The notes: generated from the letters alone by a model not told the origin. Shown: positions 48,255 to 62,150, numbered from the stretch's first letter. The stretch: 64,000 nt of DNA from Bactrocera neohumeralis (GCF_024586455.1 NC_065919.1:38788839-38852838), one strand, 5' to 3'. Program-made: numbers and translations.

Positions 48255-49991
48255 CTGCTTTTTATTTAATTTTTTAGTTTTCATTTTCACTTGTTGTCGT
48301 GGTCCTTTGCCGCTTTATGCGGCTCTTTCTGTAATGTCTTGTATTTTGTTAAGTAAACTATGGTTATCAGTGATTATATGTACATAAATATATTCGAATA
48401 ATTACCTACCTATGTATACATATATGTACATAGAGCGAGCGTAATCAGATTCACGTCATGTTGATCGTTACTGAAGCGGAAAGCTTTTGCACCATAACAC
48501 TGGCAACAACTTATTAAACCTAGGGTTTGCTGGTAGTACACATGTTAAAGTTGAGTTCATTGTCTTCATTTACAGATTCGATTTCTAGTTAACATTAATT
48601 GACACGCTACATTTAAACAATGATATATGTGTATGTGTTTTATTTCAAACGAGTTATCGGTAATTAAACTTTACTGAAACTTTTACAACAAGTTTATCAG
48701 TTTAATGTGCAGTAATTCGCCTCTACATAAACTCATTAAAAAGCTTTTTAAAACATAACAGCTAAATAACACTCTTTAGATCAAACTCAGCCAAACTCAT
48801 CATAGTGCCGTACAAAAAGATTTCATACAAAGCCTGGCCAATCATTTGAATCCAAAATCGAGTTAGTTGGGGAATCTTATTAGATTAATATATGATTGTC
48901 ATGTCGAAGATTTTTCATACCCGCCACGAAGTTTGTAACCAAGAAGAAAACGTTAGCGGCACTATAAAATTTACATTTATAGATATAAATAATGATCAGA
49001 GTGACGAGTGCAGTCGATTTAGCTTGTCTCTCAGTTTTTAAGATAGCGCTTTGAAATTGTGCACATATTTTTTTTTCTACCCAGGAAAGTGGAACACTTT
49101 TCATTTTAAAAGATATCTTCCAAAATTTAATTGTTATTGTTATTGTTCAAGTCAACGGTACAATCTTCGGATAAATCGTTCAGATCGATACGCCTTAGCA
49201 TATATGTAGCTGCCATAAACACAAATGGATAAAAATCAACTTCTTGTGAGGAAGCTTTGGTTTTCTTAAAGGCTTTTAGCTTCGGCGCAATCGCAGTTTG
49301 CGTTTTTTCTGGAGTTTATAATACTTTTTATTATTCAACATTTTTTTTATATTATGTTATATAAATTTAGTTTAAAAGATTTCTTCTTACGGTCCGATTA
49401 CTACTTAACTTATAAAAGACGAAAATTTTAACAAGTAAGGAAGAGCTAAGTTCTGGCGTAAACGAATATTTCATAATCTTGCAACTTGCCAGGATCAAGA
49501 AGTGGAAATCCCTCAGATGCATAAGTTTTGCTAGTCTAACGGGTCTAGAACAAGTTTCCACCCGGTTTTATCCATTTTAGATACAAATTAGATACATCGC
49601 CGATAGCTGTAATATAAAGGCAACTGCAGGTTGGAAAACTTTTATATTAAGTGTAAGGGCCAACTGAAGTATTGACCTGATTCAACTTTTTGACATAAAG
49701 ATTATTATTAAATTAATTAATTATTATCAAAGGAACATTTTCTCGAAAGGGCGGTGCCACGCCCATCGTGCAATTTTGACGCCGGCTCTTATAAAACCCT
49801 CTTGTATCATTCTGGGTTTAAAATTAATGTATCTGGTTATTCGTTAATGCTTTATCGCGATTTTAGTAATTTGAACAAACCCGTTATACGGGATTATAAT
49901 CCGTTTCATACTGTCAGTAGGGCTTCTTATGAGGTTTATTCTTAGCGAAAGTGGCTATTATAGCTTTAATGGTTTAGGAAATATGATTTAA

Positions 49992-50670
49992 TTATACCCT
50001 GAACAGGGTATATTTAGTTTGTCACGAAGTTTGTAACACTCAGAAGGAAGCGTCGCAGACCCTATAAGGTATATATAAATGATCAGTATGTTCAGCTGAG
50101 TCGATTTAGCCATGTCTGTCTGTCTGTCTGTCTGTCCCGTCTGTCTGTATATATACGAACTAGTCCCTCAGTTTTTAAGACATTGTTTTGAAATTTCGCA
50201 AACCTCATTTTCTCTGCAAGAAGCTGCTAATTTGTCGGAACTGCCGATATCGGACCACTATAACATTTAGCTGCCATATAAACTGAACGAACGGAATCAA
50301 GGGCTTCTATGGAAAACTTTTGCATTTGACAAGATATATTCACGAAATTTGGTATAGATTAGTTTCTAAAGCAACACTGTAATCTCCGAAAAAATTTTTC
50401 AGATCGGTTAACTATAGCTTATAGCTGCCATACAAACTGAATGATCGGAATCAAGTTCTTGTATGGAAAACTTTCGCATTTGACGTGGTATCTTCACGAA
50501 ATTCGACATGGATTATTGCTTAAGGTAACAATGTAATCTCCAAAAAAATTGTTCAGAACGAATTACTATAGCATATAGCTTCCATACAAACTGAACACAT
50601 AGTTACTAACAGAAATTCACCTGTGAAGGGTATTTTGCTTGGGTGCAACCGAAGTTAACGTTTCTTCTTG
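49992..50670 (+). mobile_element. Family A Helentron-like element, allele 2 copy
   Basis: It matches 19981-20653. The start palindrome is intact here (TTATACCCTGAACAGGGTAT), the core GTCTGTCTGTCTGTCTGTCC is at about 50115-50134, and the terminus is TTTCTTCTTG. Confidence 0.7.
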
Positions 50671-51944
50671 CAATTATACTCTGTAGCAGCATGTTGCAAG
50701 TGTATAAAAGTAATAAGATAATAACTTGAATGTATTTAATCATCGATGTTCTCCGCTGACCTGTCAGACAGTCACGGTTAAAACCAGTGTGTCGTGCATA
50801 GAGAAAATAACTGTTCATACTAGTATGTTAAAAGCACACAAAATGTACAAGCTAAGATTCGTGAGCATGTTAACAGCAAAAGAAAGTAGCCTCAATGTAC
50901 GAAGAATACGCGCAGCCCTAAAATTCTCGGCAGGAAAGTGTACTTAAATGGGCTCATTTTGCATGTGCACGCACATATAACATCTTCATTAGCACACACA
51001 CATTCACTCAGTTTGGAGGCAGTTAGTTGCACAAGTAGAAATGTTAACAAAAGCGTACCTCAATAATTGTCTTATTCTGGAGCAAAGTTTGGCGACAATG
51101 TAGACTTAACAATTGAAATGGCGGGAAATTCGGAAAGTCGGGTAATTTCAGGTGTTTTTATTACCTTTTATTACAGTTGGAGTTGTTTAGAATGTGTCCG
51201 TAAAAACACAAACAGAAATTAATTTTCATACTAAGACGGGTAATAAAGATTATGGGCCGGACCTTTATGATTAATGAAGGGAAATATTTTCATTTTACTT
51301 TCCCTGCCAACTAACATTTTATGAGTACATCGCGGAAAGTGTCCAAAAATGATTTAATATTTTTCTCCATGCACTAAGGTGAATATTGTGGAAACGAAAT
51401 AGAACAACAGTATACACAAACTGGTGTCACTTGGAGTTTAAATTGCAGCCATAGTAGCGAAGTTTTGCATTCCAAAAAGTTGGGTCCTTCACAAAATTGT
51501 TGTGTACTTGTAGTAATTTTGCTCACTAGACTTATATATATTGTATATAAAATATATCATGACGAGTTAAAGTGTCTTCTGTGCGTCCGTCCATCCGAAG
51601 AAATGATAACTTGAGTAAAAATTAAGATAATTCGAAGAAACTTTGTGTTCCCAGGCACTTATAAAGTGCTTGAACTAAACCACAATTTGAAAAACAAAAC
51701 AGTAATTAGGTAAGGGCTATTTAAATATGAAGGGCATCTATGATTTAAATTTTTTTTAAAGAATGGGCATGGCCGCGGCCCATTACAGATTTAATATACG
51801 TATTCACTAAATACTACAGATACCTATGTATATCAAATAATACATATCTTTGTAACACCTTCTCATAGAGTGTGAAAATGTTATGAGATGATTACATTGC
51901 TCACCACTCAAATAACGGTTATGTCGAAAACTACTTGAAGGTTG

Positions 51945-52360
51945 GTACGCAGCTCTCAAGTAATTGCTCAAGAAAAAAATACATTATTTCTCAAGTAATT
52001 TTGACAGCTGGTTACGCATTGTGAATGATCCACATTAGAAGAGCAAGAAGAATAAACAAAAAACAAACTTTGTGCGTAATATGTATGTGTGTAAGTATAT
52101 GGTAACATAAATATTTTCATTGAGATTTAAGAAATGTTGTTGATGATTGGTAGGTTTTATACAACATTTCAAAATGGAATATACTTCATAATAATGATTT
52201 CAACTAATTTAGGATGAATTTGACGATTACTTCGATTTTCCTTCAAGAAACAATTGTTTATTTGATGTGTCTTCGCAAAACCAGGTTTGCCATATTCCCA
52301 TTTTACTGAAAAAAAAGCATTAAAAATTAGTACTAGATTTCTTTCTTGAGAGCTGCGTAC
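51945..52360. mobile_element. 416-base MITE with 16-base perfect TIRs, allele 2 only
   Basis: GTACGCAGCTCTCAAG (51945-51960) and its exact reverse complement (52345-52360). The interior is AT-rich and non-coding, with a second CTCAAGTAATT phrase just inside the left end. It lies in the part of allele 2 that replaces 22063-23477 of allele 1. No clear target duplication was found, so the superfamily is undecided. Confidence 0.6.
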
Positions 52361-52413
52361 TAGCACAAGTAAATTTATCGCAGGAAAGTTTCTTGACCGT
52401 TTCTTAAGCGTTT

Positions 52414-53416
52414 TTATACTCTCGCATATGAAGTTTTTACGTTTCTTCACATAACGGTTGTTTTTGTAAGTCCTAAAACTAAAGAGTCAGATATAGGGTT
52501 ATATATACCAAAGTGATCAGGGTGACGAGTAGAGTCGAAATCCGGATGTCTGTCTGTCCGCCCTTCTGTCCGTCCGTCCGTGCAAGCTGTAACTTGAGTA
52601 AAAATTGAGATATCATGATGAAACTTGGTACACGTATTCCTTGAAAGGTTAAGTTCGAAGATGGGCAAAATCGGCCCACTGCCACGCCCACAAAATGGCG
52701 AAAACCGAAAACCTATAAGTGTCATAACTAAGCCATAAATAAATATATTAAAGTGAAATTTGGCACAAAGGATCGCATTAGGGAGGGGCATATTCGGACG
52801 TAATTTTTTTGGAAAAGTGGGAGTGGCCCCGCCCCCTACTAAGTTTTTTGTACATATCTCGGAAACTACTATAGCTATGTCAACCAAACTGTACAGAGTC
52901 GTTTTCTTCAGGCATTTCCATATACAGTTCAAAAATGGAAGAAATCGGATAATAACCACGCCCACCTCCCATACAAAGGTTATGTTGAAAATCCCTAAAA
53001 GTGCGTTAACAGACTAACAAAAAACGTCAGAACTACTAAATTTTACGGGAGAAATTGCAGAAGGAAGCTGCACCCAGGCTTTTTATTATTTAAAAATTGA
53101 ACATGGGCGTGGCGTTTTACATTTTTTTAAGACCGATTTCAATGAAAATACATATAATATTTTCTTAACACCCTGATGACATGTACGAAATATGGGTGAA
53201 ATCGGTTCACAACCACGCCTTCTTCCAATATTCCATCTGATGCCTTCTCTGTATAATATATACATTAGGAACCAATGATGATAGCGGAATAAAACTTTAC
53301 ACAAATACGGTGTTTGAAAAATATGTAAATGACGGATAGTGAAATCTCGATTATTACTTTATCATGCGAGAGTATAATATGTTCGGCGACACCCGAACTT
53401 AGCCCTTCCTTACTTG
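52414..53416 (+). mobile_element. Family B DINE-like element, long form (1.0 kb)
   Basis: TTATACTCTCGCATATG start with a decayed 5' hairpin, GTCTGTCTGTCCGCCC core near 52548, the long interior shared with 26807-27880, subterminal GCGAGAGTATAA, hairpin GTTCGGCGACACCCGAAC, and CTTACTTG end followed by TTT. The coding-looking frame 52447-52965 (-) is generated by the repeat. Confidence 0.78.
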
Positions 53417-54185
53417 TTTCAACAATTTTTACTCATATAAAAAATTAAATACTTTATTAGATTTTTTTCACTGTTAAGAACATACACTATTAAAAAAGAA
53501 ATTCTGAAATTTTTGAAAAAACATTTTAAACTCGGCCAAAAAACACAATTTCTAGAGAAGGCTAGTAGTAGCTAGCCTCGAGCGCACAAGTTCTCAAGGC
53601 TGTATCCCCGAAATTATTACTCAGATCAACTTGAAAATTTAGAACTATATTCTGGAGATGTTGCGGAATTTGCTAAGACAATAAAAAAGTCGATTGTTTG
53701 AAGCCCATACACCCATGTAACTCCTTAAAAAAATTCTTTTTTACTTTTTCTGCCACTGATTCGAGAAAATGTTCTTTTGAGATATTGAAAACTGGTATTT
53801 TCCTTGTTTATAGCTTTCACAAAGTTTAGTCCCAGCTTTATGTGAAGAGATGGTCGTAGAAAAAAGTCTGAAGGTTTTATTTAGTGCCCAAGTTTTAACT
53901 TTGTAATGTTTAATTTTTACGCGGCCACTTAACAACTTAATAAAAATTTTAAAAATAAGAAACAAGAATGTAAGTAAATAAACATCACTTTTAAATTAAT
54001 AAAAAAAATTCACATCAAAAACCTTGACGTGCCATTGCGATTAGATTCACAGGATCATCTTCATATTTATGGAATAATTTTTTCGTTGGTAAAAGAATTT
54101 AGTTTTAGACACTTCATAGGTAGTAATATAAATATGCTAGATGCAACATAGGTGAAATGGGGGTCACTAGCGGTGAGGTATAATA

Positions 54186-55158
54186 CAGGGTGGCGCACGA
54201 ACCGTGCTACAAAAACAAACCATAATAACTTTTTCTATAATCAATGCATTACATTTATTTTTTATTGTGTAATAATATAATGACTTATTTTTAAAAATTA
54301 TGGACCGAAAATTACCTCCAAGCTCAGCTACGCATATGCGACACCTAAATATAAAATTATCCATTGTGAGATTGCATCAATTATAGATTTAAAGGACTGC
54401 TTCAATTCAGTCAGATTTATGGGTTTTGTTTTGTATACCTCTTGCTTGACAAAGTCCTATAAAAACAGTTTGGTGCAGTCAGATCAGGTGACCTTGGGGA
54501 TCAACGGAAAGTTTCTTAACATTAAATTGTTTTAAAATTTTTGTTGGAGCTCCGCAATAACTGGTATGGCTATGGGTGCAGTTGCTCCATCTTGTTGGAA
54601 ACAAACGCTATTGAAAGGTATACATAAGTCTTCGGCACAGTTCTGGGTAAAAAACTCCGCCTCACGGATTATTTCTAGATTTGACAAGTGGAGTGATATA
54701 CGGAAATTTTGCTTGTTTACATTTCCGTTTAGATCGAAATGGGCCTCATCAGACATAAGCACGCAATTTATCAAGTTATTGTCTTTTTTGACCTTTGACC
54801 CTTCAATTATTTTTGGCAAATTTTTTTTTGACGATTCAACAGCCGCGATTGTTTCTTGAATACGAACATACGGATCTCGATGGTAAGGTCTTTTTGCGAT
54901 ACTTCCAGATTCAGCAAACATGTTTGCCAACGTCATAATGGTCTATTTACTCGGGGGAGGGCCCCAAAATACCGTCTGAATTCCCTTTAAACGGAAATGA
55001 CGGATTCAAAGCACGGTGCCGCTGCACTATCGAAACCCTCTTTTCGGTATCCCAATCAATAATTTTTTAAAAAATTTAACGTGCCAAATAAATAAAATAA
55101 GTAAGTGGATTACTCACACAGAAAAAATTATTTTACGGGTTTTTGATGCGCCACCCTG
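54186..55158 (-). mobile_element. Tc1/mariner-superfamily element, allele 2 copy
   Basis: Same TIRs (CAGGGTGGCGCA) and TA flanks as 25055-26024. Here the transposase frame 54936-54532 is longer: LPKIIEGSKVKKDNNLINC, VLMSDEAHFDLNGNVNK, IIREAEFFTQ and CFQQDGATAPIAIPVIAELQ, so both catalytic Asp regions sit in one frame. The N-terminal DNA-binding half is missing and the middle is shortened, so it is still non-autonomous. Confidence 0.8.
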
Positions 55159-55430
55159 TATTTGACGCTTTGGGCTTAAGCGCGTACAATGAGCAACGAA
55201 GTGAAGTTGTATGTCGAATTGGCAATTTTGCGTCCGATATTCTTGTGTTTCATGTCTTACCAGTGAAGTGACACAGAAAAAGTAAAGGTAATAAAGCAAA
55301 AATTGCCATCAGCTAACCCATAAGCGATTGCAATTATTTATGCCGGTTCGAGTATGTATGCCTCTAATAAAATCAAATTGCCTACACTTTTCTGACCAAG
55401 TGAGGAAAGGCGTTCCTTCATTCAAGCGCG

Positions 55431-56094
55431 TTTACTAATTTTATATTTTATTACTAAAAATAGAAAAAATCTGGAAATGTTTAATATCGCTTTCGCCATG
55501 GAAATTGTATAGATAATCTCTTCGAGAAACGGCAGAAAAGCAAAATAAAATTGCATATTTACTTTGATTCCTCGGAATTAGGAATACGATATTTAGATTA
55601 TTCTGACAATGATGAAGGCAGACCATAACAAAATTTAAGTAAATATTTGAACTTTATGCAACGCTGTTTTCAACTTTCAATTTCAATGATTTAGGCATAC
55701 ATACTATGTATATATGTACATATGTATGTTGTAGCTTTTGTTTAACAAAGATATCTTCCAAATATTTCTATTATCACCTATACTCAGTTTAATTTAAATA
55801 ATATATGCTATATTATGTATACAAGTATGTATATTTAATATTATATGTATATGTACCATATAATGATTTTCGTTTTTCTAACAAACCTTATGTTTAGCTG
55901 TGGTGGGTTGAAGAGAAGTGCAAGTGCATTAAACGGCATACTTTAATATTGAAAGTACGCATAGATGAAGTGAAAGGGCAAATAAATTGACAAGGTCGGA
56001 AAATACGGGAAAACTAGTTAAAACCATTAAATATTGTGGTAGTAATCTTTTATATCAAGTTACCGGTAGATGCAAATTTTGGACGGTACGTAAA
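55431..56094. other. Allele-2 interval replacing the Helentron nest, left part
   Basis: It starts where D1 ends. About 55555-55735 resembles 38805-38980. The remainder is TATG-rich and has no gene. Confidence 0.45.
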
Positions 56095-56330
56095 TGAGAA
56101 ACAGACCTCTCTCTTGGTGAAAAAAATTACGCTCTATAAGTTTCTTATCATTTCCGCCTTATTACACGGCGCAAAAAGCAATTGAATATTCGAAAGAACG
56201 GAAGAAAATGGAATCACGGACTGTATGAGTTCTACGGCAGCATTGATATACATAGTCAAGCGCATATAAATTCAACGAATGCGTTGGTTAGATATCGTAC
56301 GCAGGAAAGATGATGTTCCAGCGAAATACT
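56095..56330 (+). pseudogene. Old RTE-like LINE C-terminal fragment
   Basis: The plus strand reads LYKFLIISALLHGAKS, IFERTEENGI and RMRWLDIVRRKDD across frame breaks, a distant match to the LYKSLIIPVLLYGAE, VFERKVLRKI and RLRWLGHVVRMDE of the younger LINE copies. Much more diverged than those, so it is an older family member. Confidence 0.55.
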
Positions 56331-56569
56331 CCGTCGTTTCCAAGGGTACCCAAGCATTCAATAGAATGACCAAGTGCATAGGGACCGGTTTGCACTTAAG
56401 ACGTACAACTGGCGTGATTTCGCAAACGATAAAGGCAATTCGTGAAGTTTTGCGTTCTCAGCTGATATCGACTTACTGTTCAAAGTCCAATGAAGAAGAT
56501 GAAGAAGGAAATTGCCGATGGTTTTTTAGCAGTAGCATCAAAAGCCGGAGTGCGGGACTTTAATCCCTT

Positions 56570-58015
56570 AAATCTAACCTATTCCCATCTCATGTCTCAC
56601 CCATGGCACCACTGGACAAATTATTTGTTCATGGGAGAGAAAATGTATTTAAGTCTCCTGTACCGACTAACTGACGCCTAATCTGTTGTAAATGCCTCAA
56701 TCTTGGATTAGGTGGAAATCCAGGTCTCCATGCTGTTTACCTATTTACGAATGTATCTCCGAAATGTCGGGTCCACCGTCCTTTGCATTGAGGTTGCCAC
56801 CGTTGCTGCCACATTGTGATGCTTTTGATTCTCTCTTCTCTTTTTACTGCGGTAGACGTCTCTGATAAGTTATATATTCGCACGAATTCGTCTCTCTGGA
56901 TGTCAATCGGCGCCATACTGGCAAATACCTCAGCAGCGTCATTTTATATGGTTCGGAAAGCATTTATCACGCGTATTGCAGAAATCCTATGTACAGTGTT
57001 AATTCGTCTAGCATATGATTTTATATCTAGCGCCTGTATACCTATTGGAGCCGCATATAGTATAACTAATCTCATTACCTTAGCTATTAAAAATCGTCGG
57101 CTGGAACGCACACAGCCTTTATCATTCTAGAAAAAGCATTATAGATTTTACTTTCTTTACATGTTGCATTTAAAGCTCCTTGAATTTGAGTCTTGAGTCC
57201 ACTATTATACCAAGATACTTCAACTGTGGCTGTGAAGTAATCTCACATTTTCCTATGGTGAGTGATATTTTTTCTTCAATTTTCGTGGAGATTATGAGCA
57301 AGTCTTCTGTTTTCTGCTCAGTCAGCTCTAAACTCATGGTAGCAAACTATCGCCGCAACCATTTATACAGTTAATGCATTTGATCCGGAGGTCATCCAGA
57401 TGTTTAACCACTGCTACCACTAAGAGGTCATCCGCTTATGCGATTGTTTTCACATTTTTTGGTTGCGGTATTCTTAGCACCCGTTGTACATCAGGTTCCA
57501 TAGTAGCGGGCCTAAAACCACCACTGGAGATAGTTTAGCTCTGAATGTCCTCGTCTGTGTCGAATAACAATCTCCTATTTTGAAAGTAACTCATTATAAT
57601 ATAAGTATATCAGATAATGAGGAACGCGTTTTTCGTATAGAGCTTTTATTATATTTGGGACTTTGCGGAGTTGAACGCATTCTTCCCATCCAGGGTTATT
57701 AGCGCGAAGTATTTTTTGTGCCACCTTTCAATCCTTTCCCTCTTATTGCACATTTCGCAGTATCAACTACTTTTCTTAGTGCGTCAATAGTGGACCTCTT
57801 TTTTATAAAGCCGTATTGTCTCTCTAATAATCCTTCCGTCTAATTAATCCTTTTTGGATTGGTAACTCCAAGCGGTACAACGCTTTCGTATACCTTCCCA
57901 ATCGTGTCGAGGATGCACAGAGGTCGATATGATTAAGGGTTTTCTGGTGGTTTTTTTGGCTTTGGGAGTAGAACCAGTTGTACCTTCCACGAATCGGATA
58001 TTGGTGCATGTATGT
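56570..58015 (-). pseudogene. R1-like LINE reverse transcriptase and C-terminus, allele 2
   Basis: Same fossil as 40680-41430 but with its 3' part kept: after the RT come QLKYLGIIVDSRLKFKE, a stretch reading LIAKVMRLVILYAAPIGI, then RISAIRVINAFRTI, MAPIDIQRDEFVRI and a W-Q-RW...GRWTRH segment, the usual C-terminal succession of R1-clade elements. In this allele the YADD codon TAT is TAA (near 57440), a stop in the catalytic motif. Dead copy. Confidence 0.75.
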
Positions 58016-59139
58016 CGTTGTCTGCAAACAAAATTTAAATTTCGACTAATACTGAATTTATGTCAGCACAAATAAAAGTTTTTGATTTCGTTCCCCTTTG
58101 CTGCTTTCTTTGCCCTTAGCATTGTAGTCCTCTGTTATAACAGTTTGCAGGTTTGTACTATTTATTTCAGACAAATGAGCGTGGAAAAGTAGATAAGTCT
58201 GTAAGTGTCCTAAACTGCACATGCTTCACTCATATTGTTTCCCAGACTTCATTTGCTATGAAAGTCCAAGTTATGGTAATAGCCCAGCGAAATCTGAAAA
58301 TAATGCATTTGAGTTATTTTCGCTTTTTCAACGTTCTCGAAAAAACCGTTACAAACTTGTAAATGACCAATCATGCTAAAAATTGGTTGATGTGCGAAAT
58401 AGAAGCGTCGTTAGGGAAAAGTTCAAGCATAGCTATCACAGATGTTGCTGGAAGGCGCAAACAAAACAGAAAGCGCAATCAACAACAAAACAATAGACTG
58501 ACAAGCTGCGTATCCACAAATTAGCGAAAAGCCACCACGAATGAAATTCAAGAGATTTCAGAGATGAGAGTAAATTCGAAATATTTTGCGTCGAGATATG
58601 CACGAACACAAATCATTATGAGGCGTATAATGAGATGACATTTCTTCATGTAAGTACAGGCGCATATATTTATATATCTGCAGATATATGTATGTACGTA
58701 CATAAATAAATATGCGTATATAAATATATATAAGTGGTAATATAAATTTCAACAGTGTGAGAAGAAACTAAATGCTTACAAAATTTAGTTTGGAATGTTT
58801 GAATGGGAACAAAAATGTTTTAAGTGAAATCGAGTAGGTCGCTACTCGAGGGTTTATAATTCTTGCTTGAAACTAATAACATTAAATTGAAGTGTTTAGT
58901 TAGAAGTCTAGGTTAATCCGAGTTGTATGTACAAATTTTCAGACATATTCATACAAGTTGACTGTCTCAGCTTGTTAACAGGGCTCCCTCGCTAACCAAA
59001 CTTTTTTATTTCCGTTCGAGGGCTTAAATCATCTATCCGAAACTAAGAACTGATGTATGCATTATCGACAGATCACGTACCAACTCTAATTTCAAACTGG
59101 GAATAAAGTGAAACTCCTTGTAAAGGACCCTGAATTAAA

Positions 59140-59972
59140 CAAGTAAAGAAGGGCTAAGTTCGGGTGCAACCGAACATTTTACACTCTTGCAACTTGCAAG
59201 AATCAAAGCCCGAGAAATACCATAAGGTGTAAAACGTCAATCTTCTGTGATCACAATACAAGCAATTTTATAAATACATATACTATATAGAACTCATACA
59301 CTGACAGACACACCCATAATGTCTCTTAGAAAAACGATAATCACTATACGTATGAAGTATATGGGAGTTGAGGTAGTATAGATTCGATTTTATCTATTTT
59401 AGGCACAAGGATACACTGTTATGAGTAAAACATGCCCTTTCATTTTATTGACATAACTCACATATTGACCGATATATGCGGTATAAAGTCAACTGGAAGT
59501 TCGAAAACCTTTATATTAGGTGTATGAGGGCTCCGAAAAGTATTAACCCGATTCAACCCATTATTGATACACCGAATTACTATTATCAAGAAAGGATTCT
59601 GTCTGAATTACAAATAAATATCTCACACATTGGCCGATATTTTCGGTCAAACGTCAACTATTGATACTGATGTTTCTGTTGGATATATTTATTTTTTGGT
59701 CATAAGGTGCCATACTTTAAAGGAATTATTGGTGCAAAATTGTATGCCGTTGTATTAATTACTTCTTGATTTGTGTACTGGAAAGTGAAATTGTGTCATA
59801 TGCTGTAACTTGAGTAAAAATTTAAATATCTTAATGAAATATGATATATATATGTATATATTTAACCCTATACATATATCCCTATATCTATCTAGCTGAG
59901 TTTTAGATGATACGTACAAGCGTTATATGAACAAAACTATTATAATCTGTAGCAGCATATTGATGTGTATAA
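59140..59972 (-). mobile_element. Family C Helentron-like element, allele 2 copy
   Basis: It starts CAAGTAAAGAAGGGCTAAGT with hairpin GTTCGGGTGCAACCGAAC and ends GATGTGTATAA. It is collinear with 42626-43436 apart from the first 100 bases, which are better preserved here (ACACTCTTGCAACTTGCAAG). Confidence 0.6.
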
Positions 59973-60009
59973 AAAGTGTTAACTGCGGCTGCGCTGAAGC
60001 TTAAAGGAA

Positions 60010-62150
60010 TATAAAAAGATCCTTATCTTGATTTTGATCGGTCAATTTATATACCTATATATATTATATATATGTATATTAGGGTGTGTCATTCTGAGTC
60101 AACCTTTTTTTCAACTGAAAAACGGGCTAAAAACTTTCGAAAATGTGAAAAAGAAAGTCACTCAAAAGATGAGCTCTTAATATTAATATTAAGAGGTGCC
60201 TATTTCAAATTTTCTGTTTTCCATGTAAATAAATTGGAAAAAAAATCATTTTTTTTGTGGTGGTTATTGTGCGGAGGTTATTATATGTGCACGCGATGGC
60301 TGCCAGTAGGGATGGTAAACTCGATTCGGATTCTACTCGAGAATCGAGTTTTCTCGTAAAATAATCGATTTTTCGAATGTCAAGAATCGATTCTTAATCG
60401 ACTTCGACTATTGAAGATCGATTCCTGGCCGGCATATATTAAACAGAAGCTTCGTGGAAGACGCACATACACTTTGAAGCAGTTGTTTTCCGAAATTCGT
60501 CGGATCTGGAGATCCTTAGCACTATAATACGCAATTATCGACGCCAGTGGTGACTGGACACATTATGGTCCAAATTGCATCGTTGTTTTTAATGTGTATA
60601 TAAATGTGAAAGTTTCATAAAATAATTTTTGTTATAAATTAACACGACCACGCTCTTACTTGACTTACTGTATGTACATATGAACTTTATGGCTTCTGCG
60701 ACGTTTTCTTTCGGATATTCAGTAAAAATAGCGTTGTTCCGACGATCATTAAAGCCTTGTACTGTAAGGAAAAATTTATCATTGTTATCATACATATCAC
60801 TAGGATCTCTTGTTGAATAAGAAAAATTATTTATCGCCCAAGACGAAGAACAGTTTTCTAGTTAAGATAATGCGTATACGATTTTCTTAATTTTAAGTTA
60901 AAAGTCTATGAAATGATTAAATTTCTTTATGAACTAAGTCATACTTATTTAAGAAGTATTTTCAAGGAGCAATGGTGGAATAAAAAAGATGCGCGTTCAC
61001 TATGTGACATGAAGTTTAGTGTTTACTTGTAAAGAAGTGCTGATTTATTTTCCATGACCATTACAATTACAAAGTTTTTTAATATATGAAGCGTCTTGAG
61101 AGCTGTCAGCAGCCTGCAAAATAAAAATACATATGTTACATATACTATATAAGGTGGATCCTGCCGCAGTGCCATATGTAGTAAAGCTCAGAGGTGTTTC
61201 AACCGTCAATGCTGTAGAGCAAATTGTTTGCCACCTTATCGGGTGTGAGAGCTTCGACGGCAAGAGTCCTCAACCAGCCGGAGAAAAATCACGGGCTAAA
61301 ACTGCCAGTGAAGTCGTATTTGTTGTTTATGCTGTCCGTGGTCAACATATTAGCTGTTATTGCCATTGTGGGCGACTCTTTCACTGCCACTGCTAACAGC
61401 AGCAACTGCTTCGAGCAACACTTTTTTAGTTGTTGCTGCTTAACATTATTTGCTTGCACCAATGTTGTTGTTTACCTCACTTCTGTTCAGTTTGGCATTT
61501 CAGCGCATGTTTTTCTTGTCCCTTTTTTTTGAGTTAGTGAGTTGTAAGTGTTTAAAACGCACGCGCATGCGCCTCAACATGATCTGCGTGACCATCTATT
61601 TGAGTTGGTGCTTTTTGCAGCAGTTAGAAACTCATTTTGTTCACAAATTACGTGTCTCTGCATAACTTTTTCTTGAAATTTACGGGTTTGTTACATTTGT
61701 TATGGTTAATTACGTGCCATTTTAGCGCATAGCCTCTCCATAAAAGTTAAAAGCATAGCGTCTCTCAATAATTTTTTTTTTTACCGTTGCTATGTACTTA
61801 TGTACATATTTTGTGTACTTTAAAATTCCTTTCCTTCGCTCAAAAAATGTTTCACACTTTCTGGTTTGGGCAATCACAAGCATATAGGTACATATTAAGG
61901 TGTTCGTTACTTCCCAAGTAGATTTTTTCAAACGCTCAATGAAGTTTCAGATTCTGTCCTAAAAACGGTTTCATATACATATGTGCGAAATTGTAATGAA
62001 ATTAAGTGGACAAGTTTTCTTAAAAATAATGAATATGAATGAATATCACATGTTTATATACATATATCTCACTTGAGGCTGATTTTGGTGTAAATATCTG
62101 GAACATAAAACAAAATGTAGCAATAAAATTACGTGATGTGTAGAAGTTCA
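60010..62150. other. Interval without a gene (allele 2)
   Basis: Counterpart of 43480-45605. No frame keeps its length in both alleles except through near-identity. No RNA gene or regulatory element was recognised. Confidence 0.4.

Larger units (their letters stand above)
47178..55430. repeat. Segment D1b (allele 2 copy of 17067-26296)
   Basis: Starts at TACCTATAATTTC, aligned with 17067, and follows D1a to 55430. The first 650 bases are full of single-base losses and merged homopolymers relative to D1a, while later sequence is clean. Private features: the 416-base inverted-repeat element at 51945-52360 and an intact family B element at 52414-53416. Confidence 0.85.
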
